Assembly (NCBI RefSeq): GCF_010728925.1
Contig: NZ_AP022608.1
Span: 682,001 to 746,000, forward strand
DNA: 64,000 bases
Source of the DNA: Mycolicibacterium gadium
GTDB lineage: Bacteria > Actinomycetota > Actinomycetes > Mycobacteriales > Mycobacteriaceae
Reading direction: 5' to 3'
Within the stretch, counting starts at the first letter, position 1, and each line of letters opens with the position of its first letter. A model generated the notes under the pieces. The model was not told where the DNA came from, did not search any database, and was given only the letters and a program-made list of their open reading frames with translations. Positions 27,385-36,370 of this stretch are shown here, piece after piece. The position numbers were made by a program, and so were the translations under genes.

Positions 27385-28096
27385 GTTTGGCGGTGCGTCG
27401 CTCGGCTTCCAGCGGGACCACGGGCTCGCGGGCGTGCGGCCCGCGGGTGATTGCGTGCAAACGGATTTCGGGCAGGTCGACCGATGGGTCGAGGGTGTCC
27501 AGCCAGGCCACGGCGTCGGCGACATCGGCGGCGCGGATCGCGTACATCTCGAACGGCACTTCCTGCAGCATCTCGGTCTCGACGGGCCCGGGGGTGACGA
27601 TGTGTACGTTGATGCCGTCGCGGTCGACCTCGCGCGCCAGCGCGCCCGCGAACGCGTTCATGCCGGCCTTCGACGCCGAATACGCCGTCCGCGCCATCAT
27701 CGGTTCGTGGGCGGCCGATGACGAGATGAACACGAAGCGTGAGCCCCGCCGCATCTTCGGCAGCGCCGCCGACGTGACCACGAAACACGAGTCGAGGTTC
27801 GCCGACATCGTCGCGCGCCACTGATCGAAAGTCTGCTTGCGAGCATAGGTTCCGCCGAGAATTCCCGCCGCATGCACGACGAGATCGATCTCGTCGAGCG
27901 CGTCCACTGCGGCGGCGAACGTCTCGGGCTGCGCCGCGTCGGCGACGGCGTAGCGCGCACCGATGGCCGCGGCCGCGGCGCGCAGGGGCTCTTCGCGCCT
28001 GGCAGTCAGGACGACGTCGTAGCCGAGCTCGACGAGCTTGCGCCCGCACGCGTTTCCGATTCCACCGCTGCCGCCGGTCACCAAGGCACTACGCAC
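27380..28096 (-). CDS. Short-chain dehydrogenase/reductase
   Basis: A 238-residue classical SDR: TGGSGGIG cofactor loop at residues 7-14, a VVHAAGI equivalent of NAG, SSSAAHEP with the catalytic serine and YSASKAG with Tyr/Lys. It lacks the GQGRSHA extension of the mycofactocin-type SDRs, so it probably uses free NAD(P). GTG start at 28096, 9 bases after the GntR stop, so the two form an operon. It could act as a 3-hydroxyacyl-CoA or alcohol dehydrogenase of the pathway. Confidence 0.88.
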   Translation of the reverse strand: MRSALVTGGSGGIGNACGRKLVELGYDVVLTARREEPLRAAAAAIGARYAVADAAQPETFAAAVDALDEIDLVVHAAGILGGTYARKQTFDQWRATMSANLDSCFVVTSAALPKMRRGSRFVFISSSAAHEPMMARTAYSASKAGMNAFAGALAREVDRDGINVHIVTPGPVETEMLQEVPFEMYAIRAADVADAVAWLDTLDPSVDLPEIRLHAITRGPHAREPVVPLEAERRTAKQ

Positions 28097-28105
28097 GCGG
28101 GTCTC

Positions 28106-28915
28106 TCAGAGCTTGCGTCGGGCCAGTGCCTGCGGCGACAGCGCCACGATCCGCTGCTCGGGATCGACGGCGCTGAAGTAGGTCTGGGTGTCGGCGATGT
28201 GACGTGCTGACAACTTGCGGGCACGCTCGCCGTCGCCGGCTTCGATGGCGTCGGAGATCTTGTTGTGAATCGACATTGCGATGCGGCGTTGACTGATCGA
28301 CGGGTATTCGCCGCGCGCCGTGGTCTCTTGGGCCCACCAGTTCAGGTGACCGGTCCACAGTGTCTCCAGGCTCCCCACGACGGCGATCATCGTGTGGTTG
28401 CCGCAGCCGCGGACGACCTCGTCGTGGAACTGCCCACCGATCTCGGTGAACTGCGGTCCGTCCTCGATACGCTCGGCCATCAGCGCGTTGATCTCTTTGA
28501 GCTTCGGAACGAGCTCGTCGCCGCGGTCGGGACGCCGCGCCGCCAGCGCCGCGCACATGGGCTCGAGTTCCTGCAGTGCAGCGCCCAGGTCGGAGAGGGG
28601 AACGGTGTCGCTCTGCAGCAGGAGTCCGAGCATGTAGGCCGCGCTGGCCTTGGCGGGCGCGTGCACGACGGCACCGCCCCGGTTGCCGCGGCGCACCGAC
28701 ACCAGACCCTCGGTTTCGAGGATCCGCAAGGCTTCCCGCAACGACACCAGGCTCACCCTGAACTGCTCGACGAGTACCTCCTGGCGGGGCAGCAAGTCAC
28801 CGTCGGCGAGTTCGCCGTCGATGATCTGCCTGCGGAGCTCGTCGGCGACGATCTCGGCCGTCCGCCGCGATCCCAACCGGCGGCGGGCCTCGGGGCCAAT
28901 TCCCAGCGTGGTCAT
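28106..28915 (-). CDS. GntR family regulator, FadR/FCD subfamily
   Basis: A 269-residue regulator. The winged helix lies at about residues 20-90 (LRRQIIDGELADGDLLPRQE, then LREALRILETEGLVSVRRG), followed by an all-helical FCD ligand-binding domain with GGQFHDEVVRGCGNHTM and a late H-IADTQTYF. FCD regulators usually respond to organic acids or acyl-CoAs. It is the only DNA-binding regulator inside the island, divergent from the tandem CoA transferase gene, and thus a candidate local controller; its own upstream region does not contain a good copy of the shared 18-bp motif. Confidence 0.9.
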   Translation of the reverse strand: MTTLGIGPEARRRLGSRRTAEIVADELRRQIIDGELADGDLLPRQEVLVEQFRVSLVSLREALRILETEGLVSVRRGNRGGAVVHAPAKASAAYMLGLLLQSDTVPLSDLGAALQELEPMCAALAARRPDRGDELVPKLKEINALMAERIEDGPQFTEIGGQFHDEVVRGCGNHTMIAVVGSLETLWTGHLNWWAQETTARGEYPSISQRRIAMSIHNKISDAIEAGDGERARKLSARHIADTQTYFSAVDPEQRIVALSPQALARRKL

Positions 28916-28973
28916 ATCGCCGATAATGCTAACAGTGAAACGTCCGCTACCTGGGGTGTACGCAATCGCTATC

Positions 28974-28998
28974 TGACAAAAGTTACTAATATGACAAA
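28974..28998. promoter_or_regulatory. Direct repeat TGACAAA in the GntR/CaiB divergent promoter
   Basis: TGACAAA occurs at 28974-28980 and again at 28992-28998, 18 bases apart, with TTACTAATA between. The spacing of nearly two helical turns on one face suits a dimeric or paired regulator site. The inner TTACTAATATG loosely resembles the second half of the island motif (about 10 of 18 matches). It may be a GntR site or a diverged island motif. Confidence 0.35.
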
Positions 28999-29021
28999 GA
29001 AACCAGGGAGGCCTTCAGCGG

Positions 29022-31328
29022 GTGAGTGACGTCGAAGATGTAGCACCTACGCCGCTGCATGATCTGCGCGTCGTCGAGGTCAGCGATCGTATCGCGGGTG
29101 CGTATTGCGGGAAGTTGATGGCCGACGCGGGGGCCGACGTCATCAAGGTGGAACCGGCCGGCGGTGACCCGCTGCGCCGTTTCACCGCGTCGGGTTCCGT
29201 GCCGCACGACGGTGCGGACGCGCCGCTGTTCGCGTACCTGAACGCCGGGAAGCGCAGCGTGACAGGCATTTCCGAGGAGCTGCTGACCGGCGCGGACATC
29301 GTGATCGTCACGGGAACCAGGGCCGCGGCGACCGCGCAGGGGATCGACCCGAAGCGCCTGCTCGAAAAGTCGCCCGGCCTCGTCATCGTCACCATCTCCG
29401 ACTTCGGCTGGACGGGTCCATGGGCCGAACGCCCCGCAACGGAGTTCACCTTGCAGGCCGACTCCGGGCTCACCGGGTTTCGCGGCGATCCCGCGGGCCC
29501 ACCGATCTCCGTCGGCGGCGACCTGGGGGAGTACCAGGGCGGGGTGTGGGCAGCCTACGGCGCACTGGCCGCTCGCCGCGGGGTCAGCCGAGGAGGTCGC
29601 GGCGCGCACCTCGACATGTCGATGCTCGAGGCGATCACGCTGATGCAGAGCGGCGAGTGGCTGCATTCGCAACTGCTGAACGCCCCGCACGTCCGGCGCT
29701 CGGTCGAAGTCCCGTCGATCGAACCGGCGAAAGACGGTTTCGTCGGCATCAGCATGGTGACGGGGCAGCAGTGGCTGGACTTCGCGGCGATGGTGGACTG
29801 CCCGGAGTTCACCGAGGTGCCCCAGCTGCAATTCCAGATCGGGCGATGGGATTACCGCGATTGGATCCGCGAGCGCATCGACCCTTGGATGCGTGAGCGC
29901 ACCGTCGCCGAGATCGTCGAACTGGGGCAACTGTTCAGGTTGCCGCTCGCCGCGCTGGGAAACGGCGCCACCGTCCGCGAGATGGATCACCTGCGGGAGC
30001 GCGGTGTGTACGTCGAGAACCCGGCCGGGTTTGCGCAACCGCGTCCGCCGTGGTTGATGTCCGTCGCCGCACCGTCGCCGATCCGGACCGCACCCGGGGT
30101 CGGCGACTCGGACAACGAACCTCTTTGGGAACCAAGGCGATCAACACCTGACGCGACGGCGGGTCGCCCCCTGGCCGGTGTGCGGGTCATCGACTTCACC
30201 GCGTTCTGGGCTGGACCATCGGCGACGCATTCGCTGGCGGCGTTCGGGGCCGAGGTGATCAAGATCGAGTCGATCCAGCGGCCCGACGGCATCCGCTACT
30301 CCGGCGGGATGCGCAAGGACGTCGACGACTGGTGGGAGTACGGCTGGGTCTTTCACGCCATGAACACGAACAAGCGGTCGGTCACCCTCGATCTGCAGTC
30401 CGAGGCCGGACTCGGTCTGATCAAATCGTTGATCGCGCAGGCCGATGTGGTGATCGAGAACTTCTCACCGCGAGTGATGGATCAATTCGGGCTCGGCGCA
30501 GACGCGTTGCTCGAACTGAACCCGCGGCTGGTGATGGTGCGTATGCCGGCTTTCGGGCTGACCGGGCCGTGGCGCGACAGGGTGGGCTTCGCGCCCACCA
30601 TGGAGCAGATCGCGGGCCTCGCCTGGGTGACCGGCATGCCGGACGGACTCCCAGTCGCCCCGCGTGGCGCCTGCGATCCGCTGGCGGGGACGCACGCGGC
30701 GTTCGCGCTCGTGGCGGCACTCGAGTTCACCGAACGCACCGGTCGCGGTCAACTTGTCGAGGTGCCGATGGTCGAGAGTGTGCTCAACGTGACCGCCGTG
30801 CAGCCCATGGAATTCGAGATGTTCGGGACGATCCTGGAGCGGCGCGGCAACAAGGGGCACCACCCCGGCGAGATGCAGGACATCTACCGGTGCGCGGGCG
30901 ACGACAGCTGGATTGCCATGACCGTTCGCACCGATGCCGAACGGGACGCGCTCGCCGCGTTGATGAACGGTCAGGGCGACCCCGCGCCATGGCTCGCCAC
31001 GCAGGACGCCGTGGCCGTCGTCGAGCGGCTGGTCGCGGCCGGCATTCCTGCGGCCGTGGTGATTTCGCCGTCCGTGGTGATCGACAACCCGCAGCTGGTA
31101 CACCGCGGCTTCTTCGAGCCGCTCACCCATCCGAGCACCGGACCCGGTCTGTACCCGTGTCCGCCGTTCGCTCGGCTCGACGGCATGGACGCCTGGCTGT
31201 ACCGTCCGCCCCCACGGCTGGGCCAGCACAACAGCGAGGTGCTGACAGGCCTGTGCGCGCAGACGGACGAGGATCTGAAACGCCTTGCGGCCGAGGGCGT
31301 CATCGGCACCAGACCGAAAGGGCTCTGA
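29022..31328 (+). CDS. Tandem (fused) CaiB/BaiF class III CoA transferase
   Basis: A 768-residue protein made of two complete class III CoA-transferase domains. Domain 1 (about 8-365) starts LHDLRVVEVSDRIAGAYCGK with GADVIKVEPAGGDPLR; domain 2 (about 380-765) starts LAGVRVIDFTAFWAGPSATH with GAEVIKIESIQRPDG. Class III enzymes are interlocked dimers, so the fusion would act as a built-in heterodimer. By alignment to the family, domain 2 has the catalytic aspartate in RGACDPLAGTHAAF, whereas domain 1 reads GGDLGEYQGGVWAAYG, with glutamate at the matching place. GTG start with GGGAGG upstream; divergent from gntR. Confidence 0.9.
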   Translation: MSDVEDVAPTPLHDLRVVEVSDRIAGAYCGKLMADAGADVIKVEPAGGDPLRRFTASGSVPHDGADAPLFAYLNAGKRSVTGISEELLTGADIVIVTGTRAAATAQGIDPKRLLEKSPGLVIVTISDFGWTGPWAERPATEFTLQADSGLTGFRGDPAGPPISVGGDLGEYQGGVWAAYGALAARRGVSRGGRGAHLDMSMLEAITLMQSGEWLHSQLLNAPHVRRSVEVPSIEPAKDGFVGISMVTGQQWLDFAAMVDCPEFTEVPQLQFQIGRWDYRDWIRERIDPWMRERTVAEIVELGQLFRLPLAALGNGATVREMDHLRERGVYVENPAGFAQPRPPWLMSVAAPSPIRTAPGVGDSDNEPLWEPRRSTPDATAGRPLAGVRVIDFTAFWAGPSATHSLAAFGAEVIKIESIQRPDGIRYSGGMRKDVDDWWEYGWVFHAMNTNKRSVTLDLQSEAGLGLIKSLIAQADVVIENFSPRVMDQFGLGADALLELNPRLVMVRMPAFGLTGPWRDRVGFAPTMEQIAGLAWVTGMPDGLPVAPRGACDPLAGTHAAFALVAALEFTERTGRGQLVEVPMVESVLNVTAVQPMEFEMFGTILERRGNKGHHPGEMQDIYRCAGDDSWIAMTVRTDAERDALAALMNGQGDPAPWLATQDAVAVVERLVAAGIPAAVVISPSVVIDNPQLVHRGFFEPLTHPSTGPGLYPCPPFARLDGMDAWLYRPPPRLGQHNSEVLTGLCAQTDEDLKRLAAEGVIGTRPKGL

Positions 31329-31331
31329 CTC

Positions 31332-32576
31332 TCAGCGGGGCGTCAGCGATATCGTCATCGCGTCGAAGATCGACATGTTGTTGGCCAGGGTCGGGTAGGT
31401 GACCTTGGGGGCGCCGAGCCTGATGTCGTCGGCGCGCAGGAGCAACTCGTCGAGCGCTGCGCGGATCTCGGCGCGTGCGAGCATGGCGCCGAGGCAGTGG
31501 TGCGGCCCGCCGCCCCCGAAGGTGACGTGGGGATTATCGGTGCGGCCGATGTCGAACGCGAAAGGGTCGGCGAACACCTCGTCATCCCGGTTGGCCGAGC
31601 GCAGCATCGACACCACGCGCTCGCCCCGGGGAATGGTGATGCCGTCCATCTCCACGTCCACCTTCGTGGTGCGGGTCCAGAACGCGACGGGTGACGACCA
31701 CCGCAAGACCTCTTCGACCGCGCGCCCGCGGATCGACTCGTCGTCGCGATAGCGCTGTATCTCAACGGGATTGGCCACAAAGGCCTGAAGTCCGGCGGCC
31801 AGCGCGTTCTTCGTCGTGTCACTGCCCGCCAGGGTGAGGACGAAGAAGAAGATCTCGAGTTCGTTCGCCGGGATGGACAACTCTTCGCCGCTCTCGTCGG
31901 TGACCACCGCGGTGGTCAGCGTGCTCCAGATGTCGTCGGTGGGGTTGCGCCGCTTCTCCGCGGTGAGTTCGAGGGCATAGGTGAAGATCTCCCCGAACAG
32001 CGCCATGTGCTCCTGCTGCTCGGTAGTCGTCTCGCTCCCGTCCGCGCCGGCCTTGAGGATGCGATCGAGCGTGTCGAAGATGCGGGGCCGGTCCTCGTCG
32101 GGGATCCCCACGATGTCGCCGATCACCGACATCGGCAGCACGTCGGCGACGTCGGTGATCCAGTCGCCGCCGCCGGATTCGAGTAACCCGTCGACCATCG
32201 CGGCGGCGCGGCGCCGAATGCCGTCCTCGAGCTTTCCGATGGCCTTGGGGGTGAACGCGTGCGACATCACCCGACGGCGCTTGGTGAGCACGGGCGGATC
32301 CATGGTGATGACATTCGGAAACGACCCGATGGGACCAATTCCCTGAATCAGGGGTCCGTCGGCTGCGGTGAAACTGTCGGTATCCCGGTGGATGCGCTGC
32401 GCGTGGCGATGCTTGGTCGTCATCCAGAAGTCGCGTTTGACCGTGCTGGCGACGCCGTCGGTCAGCTCGTGGTGGAAGATCGGCATCTCACGACGGAATT
32501 CGGTGAACAAGTCGTCGGGAAAACCGTTCTGCCACAGTGCCGAATTCGACAGATCGACCGGGGTGGTCGTGGGCAT
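31332..32576 (-). CDS. Cytochrome P450
   Basis: A 414-residue P450. LTLAGSDTTKN is the I-helix motif, and TFGGGGPHHCLGAMLAR puts the axial cysteine near C361; the HHCLGxxLAR wording is common in mycobacterial CYPs acting on sterol- or fatty-acid-like substrates, but no family is assigned. The ATG at 32576 has GAGGAG upstream, and island motif copy D lies 35 bases further up. It is divergent from a KshA-like oxygenase and converges, with only 3 bases between stop codons, on the tandem CoA transferase gene. Confidence 0.93.
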   Translation of the reverse strand: MPTTTPVDLSNSALWQNGFPDDLFTEFRREMPIFHHELTDGVASTVKRDFWMTTKHRHAQRIHRDTDSFTAADGPLIQGIGPIGSFPNVITMDPPVLTKRRRVMSHAFTPKAIGKLEDGIRRRAAAMVDGLLESGGGDWITDVADVLPMSVIGDIVGIPDEDRPRIFDTLDRILKAGADGSETTTEQQEHMALFGEIFTYALELTAEKRRNPTDDIWSTLTTAVVTDESGEELSIPANELEIFFFVLTLAGSDTTKNALAAGLQAFVANPVEIQRYRDDESIRGRAVEEVLRWSSPVAFWTRTTKVDVEMDGITIPRGERVVSMLRSANRDDEVFADPFAFDIGRTDNPHVTFGGGGPHHCLGAMLARAEIRAALDELLLRADDIRLGAPKVTYPTLANNMSIFDAMTISLTPR

Positions 32577-32610
32577 GCCTTCTCCTCGCGTCGCCGTCCT
32601 TGACCTAGAA

Positions 32611-32634
32611 TGCCTAAAATAGTAAAAATAGGCA
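32611..32634. promoter_or_regulatory. Island motif copy D, extended inverted repeat
   Basis: On the minus strand the core reads CTATTTTTACTATTTTAG (plus-strand 32614-32631). Here the flanks add symmetry: TGCCTA at 32611-32616 and TAGGCA at 32629-32634 form a perfect 6-bp inverted repeat around 12 bases. It lies in the divergent promoter of the P450 and the KshA-like oxygenase. Confidence 0.68.
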
Positions 32635-32686
32635 ACGGGCAGGTTTGACGACCTGCGGTTATCGTGCGCTCGGATGGAGATACGGC

Positions 32687-33820
32687 ATGACGGCAGGGTC
32701 TTTTCAACAAGAAGAAGTTCACGACCCGCAGATCGATCCATCTGAACGCGAGTTCGGCCCGAGTGGGATCAGCCTCTCGACGTACCGCTTTCCGACGGGT
32801 TGGTTCATCGTCGGCTTCGCCTCGGATCTGAAACCCGGTCAGGTCAAGCGCGCGCACTACTTCGGCGAGGAACTGGTGATGTTCCGCACCAAGTCCGGCA
32901 AGGTGAACGTGCTCGACGCCTACTGTCTGCACCTCGGAGCGAACATGGGCGTCGGCGGCACCGTCGAGGGTGAGCACATCGTCTGCCCGTGGCACGGCTG
33001 GGAGTGGCGCGGTGACGGCACCAACGCACTGATCCCGTACAGCAAGATCGGCTGCAAGCAGAACGTGAGGATCAAGTCCTATCCCACCCAGGAGTGGTAC
33101 GGCTTCATCGTCGTATGGCACGAGCGTCACGGCCGCGCCCCCTACTGGCAGCCACCGGTGCTGCCCGAACTCGAAACCGACGAGTACTACCCGCTGCACC
33201 CACATTCGCGGATGCTCAATCGGGTCAAGGTGCACGCGCAGATGATCATCGAGAACGCGGCCGATCCGTATCACGTGCAGTTCGTGCACAAGGCCGACAG
33301 CGCCGCCAACACCACGTCGTTCGACGCCAACGGCTACCACCTGCATGCGACGGTGACCGCGAATTTCGGCGGCGGACGCCCGTCGACGTGGCTCACCCCC
33401 GACGGGCCCGTCGACGCCAACATCATCTACGACAACTACTCGCTGGGCCTCGGCATCGTGCGCTTTCCGAAGGAGCTGGTCGCGACCATCGAGGTCACGG
33501 GTCAGACACCGGTCGACGAGGACTACACCGATTACTTCTACACCCAGGCCTCGGTGCGAGAGCCCGGCGACACCGGCGACAAGCCGGCTGGCCGCGCGGC
33601 GAAATTCCTTGCGCTGCAACAGGAGGTCATCAAGCAGGACTTCTTCACCTGGGAGAACATGAAGTACCTCGAGAAGCCCAACCTGGCACCGGAGGAGGCG
33701 CGCGACTACGCGGCGTTGCGGCGGTGGGCGCACCGGTTCTATCCGGGTGAAGAGCCATCGCCGATCGACTTCGGGTACACCGTCGACGGTGAGCCCGATC
33801 CGGCGGCAGCGGGGGCGTGA
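32687..33820 (+). CDS. Rieske oxygenase, KshA-like
   Basis: A 377-residue Rieske oxygenase resembling the oxygenase subunit of 3-ketosteroid 9-alpha-hydroxylase (KshA) in length and layout. Rieske ligands C80/H82 and C100/H103 (CLHLG, CPWHGWEWRGDG). Mononuclear iron site in ENAADPYHVQFVH, with D193, H196 and H201. The ATG at 32687 is preferred (GGAGATACGGC upstream). No KshB-type reductase is seen in the island. The KshA/KstD combination points to a ring-hydroxylation step on a steroid-like or other alicyclic ketone, but the substrate could differ. Confidence 0.88.
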   Translation: MTAGSFQQEEVHDPQIDPSEREFGPSGISLSTYRFPTGWFIVGFASDLKPGQVKRAHYFGEELVMFRTKSGKVNVLDAYCLHLGANMGVGGTVEGEHIVCPWHGWEWRGDGTNALIPYSKIGCKQNVRIKSYPTQEWYGFIVVWHERHGRAPYWQPPVLPELETDEYYPLHPHSRMLNRVKVHAQMIIENAADPYHVQFVHKADSAANTTSFDANGYHLHATVTANFGGGRPSTWLTPDGPVDANIIYDNYSLGLGIVRFPKELVATIEVTGQTPVDEDYTDYFYTQASVREPGDTGDKPAGRAAKFLALQQEVIKQDFFTWENMKYLEKPNLAPEEARDYAALRRWAHRFYPGEEPSPIDFGYTVDGEPDPAAAGA

Positions 33821-35421
33821 TGCCCCGTGGCCGGGACGCCACGCTGAACCCCGCGGCCTTCGGCGTTGAGTGCTTCAGCGTCCCTGAGGTGCTCGACCGT
33901 CGTGCAGATCAGTACGGCGACCAGGTGATGATGTCGATCGCCGGAAGCCCGGTCTCGTTCGCGCAGATGCGCGACCGTTCGTGCGCGGCCGCCCACGTCC
34001 TCTACGACCTCGGGGTCAGGCGCGGCGAGACGGTGGCGCTGTTCACCGGGACATGTCCGGAGTGGGTGTACTTCTGGCTGGGCGCCGCCCGCGTCGGCGC
34101 GATCTCCGCCGCGGTGAACGCCGCCAGCAAGGGCGAGTTCCTCGCGCGCGCACTGAACCTTTCCCGGGCCGCGGTGGTAATCGTCGACGCTGACCGCCGG
34201 GATCGACTGACCCAGGTCGCGGACGACGTAGTCACCCTGAGATCGGTTCTCGTGCAGGGTTGTTCGCTCACCGAGGCGCTGGCGGCCGCACCGGTGACGG
34301 CGCCCGACGTCGACCCCGTCGGACCGGACGAGATCGGTGCGCTCTTCTTCACCTCCGGTACCACCGGACCGTCGAAGGCCGTCGCCACCACCTGGGGATA
34401 CCTGTTCACGGCGGCGGCGACCGTCGCATCGTCGTGGGAACTGCGGCAGGGCGACACACTGTGGACCGCGATGCCGCTGTTCCATCTCAGCGCGGCGCCC
34501 ACCGTGCTGGCGCCCATGCTCGTCGGCGGCACCAGCGTGCTGGCCGCGGCCTTTCACCCCGGCCAAGTCTGGGATGAGATACGGGATTGCGGTGCAGTGG
34601 GTTTCGCGGGCGCGGGCGCGATGGTGTCGATGCTCACGCGCCTGCCCCCGGAGGCGCGAGACGCCGAGCTCGGCATTCGCTTCATCTCGGCGGCGCCGAT
34701 CACCGCCGACATGTACCACGCTATCGAGGAACGCTACCGCTGCCGCATCGTGACGATGTACGGCATGACCGAAGCGTTCCCGATCGCCTACAAGGGCGTT
34801 TCCGATGATGGCGAACCGGGTACTTCTGGTCGGGTCAACCCGGCGTTCGAGGTGCGAATCATCGACGGTCAGGGGCGACCAGTGCCCACCGGTACGGTCG
34901 GCGAGATCGCCTGCCGAGCGCGGGTGACACATGCGATGAGCGAGGGGTATGTGTCGTCGGCGCCCGGCAGTACCGGTTTGAGCGTCGATCCGCACCCGGA
35001 GTGGTTACGTACCGGTGATCTGGGCTCGCTGGACGACGATGGCAACCTCACCTATGTGGATCGCGCCAAGGATTCGTTGCGCCGCCGCGGCGAAAACGTG
35101 TCGTCCGTCGAGGTCGAACAGACCGTGATGGGCCACCCGGCCGTGGCCGAGGCGGCGGCGGTCGCGATACCGAGTGACCTCGGCGAGGACGACATCCTGG
35201 TGGTCGTGACGTTGCGCGACGGTGCGACAGTGGATTTCACCGAACTCTTGGACTTCTGTTCGGCGCGCATGCCGTACTTCTGCGTGCCGCGCTACCTCGA
35301 GACGGTCGAGGAGATTCCCAAGAACGTCATCGGACGCGTCCGCAAGGATGTGCTCCGCAGGAGGGGACTGGGCCCTGGCGCCTGGGACCGTGAAGCGCAC
35401 GGCTACGTGCTCACCCGGTAG
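33817..35421 (+). CDS. AMP-dependent acyl-CoA synthetase
   Basis: A 534-residue ligase with FFTSGTTGPSKAV, TMYGMTEAFPIAYKG, WLRTGDLGSLDDDGNLTYVDRAKDSLRRRGENVSS and a C-terminal IPKNVIGRVRKDVLRRRG. In most relatives the penultimate motif is G-K, with lysine needed for adenylation; here arginine follows the glycine, with a lysine three residues on. GTG start overlaps the KshA-like stop by GTGA. It is the second gene of a five-gene operon. CoA ligation of a pathway acid is likely. Confidence 0.88.
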   Translation: MMPRGRDATLNPAAFGVECFSVPEVLDRRADQYGDQVMMSIAGSPVSFAQMRDRSCAAAHVLYDLGVRRGETVALFTGTCPEWVYFWLGAARVGAISAAVNAASKGEFLARALNLSRAAVVIVDADRRDRLTQVADDVVTLRSVLVQGCSLTEALAAAPVTAPDVDPVGPDEIGALFFTSGTTGPSKAVATTWGYLFTAAATVASSWELRQGDTLWTAMPLFHLSAAPTVLAPMLVGGTSVLAAAFHPGQVWDEIRDCGAVGFAGAGAMVSMLTRLPPEARDAELGIRFISAAPITADMYHAIEERYRCRIVTMYGMTEAFPIAYKGVSDDGEPGTSGRVNPAFEVRIIDGQGRPVPTGTVGEIACRARVTHAMSEGYVSSAPGSTGLSVDPHPEWLRTGDLGSLDDDGNLTYVDRAKDSLRRRGENVSSVEVEQTVMGHPAVAEAAAVAIPSDLGEDDILVVVTLRDGATVDFTELLDFCSARMPYFCVPRYLETVEEIPKNVIGRVRKDVLRRRGLGPGAWDREAHGYVLTR

Positions 35422-35429
35422 GAGATGAA

Positions 35430-35843
35430 ATGTCGTTGACATACCAACAGCAGTTCGTGATGGACGGACTCGCGGGACGCGCAGCCATCCTCAACCTGGA
35501 CGCACGCCACAACCGGCTGTACTCGGACGGCGATCTCGTCGGCTGGATCACGACATTCCGTCACGCGGGCGCCACGTACGTGCGGGCGGGGGAGGCGTTC
35601 ACCGACCTGCGCAAGGCGTTCGACGGCGGAGGCGGGGCGCGGCTGGTGACCGTGGACCACGAGATCAACGTAGATGGGGTCGACGCGACCCAGCAATGTG
35701 TGGCATTGCTGCTGCGCGACAACCGACTTCAGGCCTCCGGAACCTTCACCGACCGGCTCATCTACGAGCGCGGCGGCTGGTACTTCACGTCACGCGAACT
35801 CGATTGGGATCACGTGCCGCACGAAAGTGCGCTACCCGTGTGA
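35430..35843 (+). CDS. SnoaL/NTF2-like protein
   Basis: A 137-residue cone-fold (NTF2-like) protein: helical start (AILNLDARHNRLYSDGDLVGWITTFRHAGATYVRAGEAF) and a C-terminal sheet ending with YERGGWYFTSRELDWDHV. Such proteins include SnoaL cyclases, ketosteroid isomerase-like enzymes and beta subunits of ring-hydroxylating dioxygenases. Its neighbour is a KshA-like oxygenase, which normally has no beta subunit, so a separate isomerase or dehydratase-type role is more likely. GGAG upstream; coupled by GTGA to the next gene. Confidence 0.75.
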   Translation: MSLTYQQQFVMDGLAGRAAILNLDARHNRLYSDGDLVGWITTFRHAGATYVRAGEAFTDLRKAFDGGGGARLVTVDHEINVDGVDATQQCVALLLRDNRLQASGTFTDRLIYERGGWYFTSRELDWDHVPHESALPV

Positions 35844-36370
35844 ACGACGGCATTCGGTACGAGTTCGCGTACGGCACCTACGAGGACGCCCTGCGCATGG
35901 TCGGCATCCGGACGGAGCCGAGATACGCCGGGACGGCGGTCAGCGGCGCGCGCATTCAGCAATTCGCCTCGATGGTGCATGATCCGAACCCCGCCTACTG
36001 GGACGCCGACTTCGCCCGCGAGGTGTGGGGCGGTCTGCTCGCGCCGCCGGCATTGCTGATGGGCTGGCTGATCCCGCCCCCGTGGTTGCCGACCGGCGAG
36101 CCACCGCGGCCGTCGATCGCGATCCGCGTGCCCCTGCCCGGAACCACATTCATCAACGCGTCCAACGAAGTCGAGTTTCCCACGACCATCCTCGAAGGAG
36201 ATCGCCTGCACGTCGTCGAGGAGGTCGTCTCGGTGTCGCCGGAGAAGACCACGCGTGTCGGCACCGGACATTTCGTGCAGACCTGTGATCGGTTCCACCG
36301 CGCCGACGGGGCGTTGGTCGCCATCAACCGAAACACGTTGTTCCGGTTCACCCCGGCGGTAACGTCATGA
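35840..36370 (+). CDS. MaoC/hotdog-fold dehydratase, FAS1-like N-terminal type
   Basis: A 176-residue hotdog-fold protein of the MaoC-like (FAS1-like dehydratase) group. QQFASMVHDPNPAYWDADFARE is the usual substrate-loop signature. GTG start overlaps the SnoaL stop. It is coupled by ATGA to a second MaoC-like gene; heterodimeric enoyl-CoA hydratases built from two short hotdog proteins are known in actinobacterial steroid side-chain degradation (ChsH type) and in mycolate synthesis (HadAB/HadBC). This pair probably hydrates an enoyl-CoA of the pathway. Confidence 0.8.
   Translation: MNDGIRYEFAYGTYEDALRMVGIRTEPRYAGTAVSGARIQQFASMVHDPNPAYWDADFAREVWGGLLAPPALLMGWLIPPPWLPTGEPPRPSIAIRVPLPGTTFINASNEVEFPTTILEGDRLHVVEEVVSVSPEKTTRVGTGHFVQTCDRFHRADGALVAINRNTLFRFTPAVTS

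Noticed and set aside
32687..33820. Naming the KshA-like oxygenase kshA and the flavoprotein kstD
   Set aside because: Both families are broad and no KshB or other steroid ring genes lie nearby, so symbols would overstate the evidence.
35430..35843. Calling the SnoaL-like protein a dioxygenase beta subunit
   Set aside because: The neighbouring oxygenase is KshA-like, a class without beta subunits, and the two genes are separated by a CoA ligase gene.
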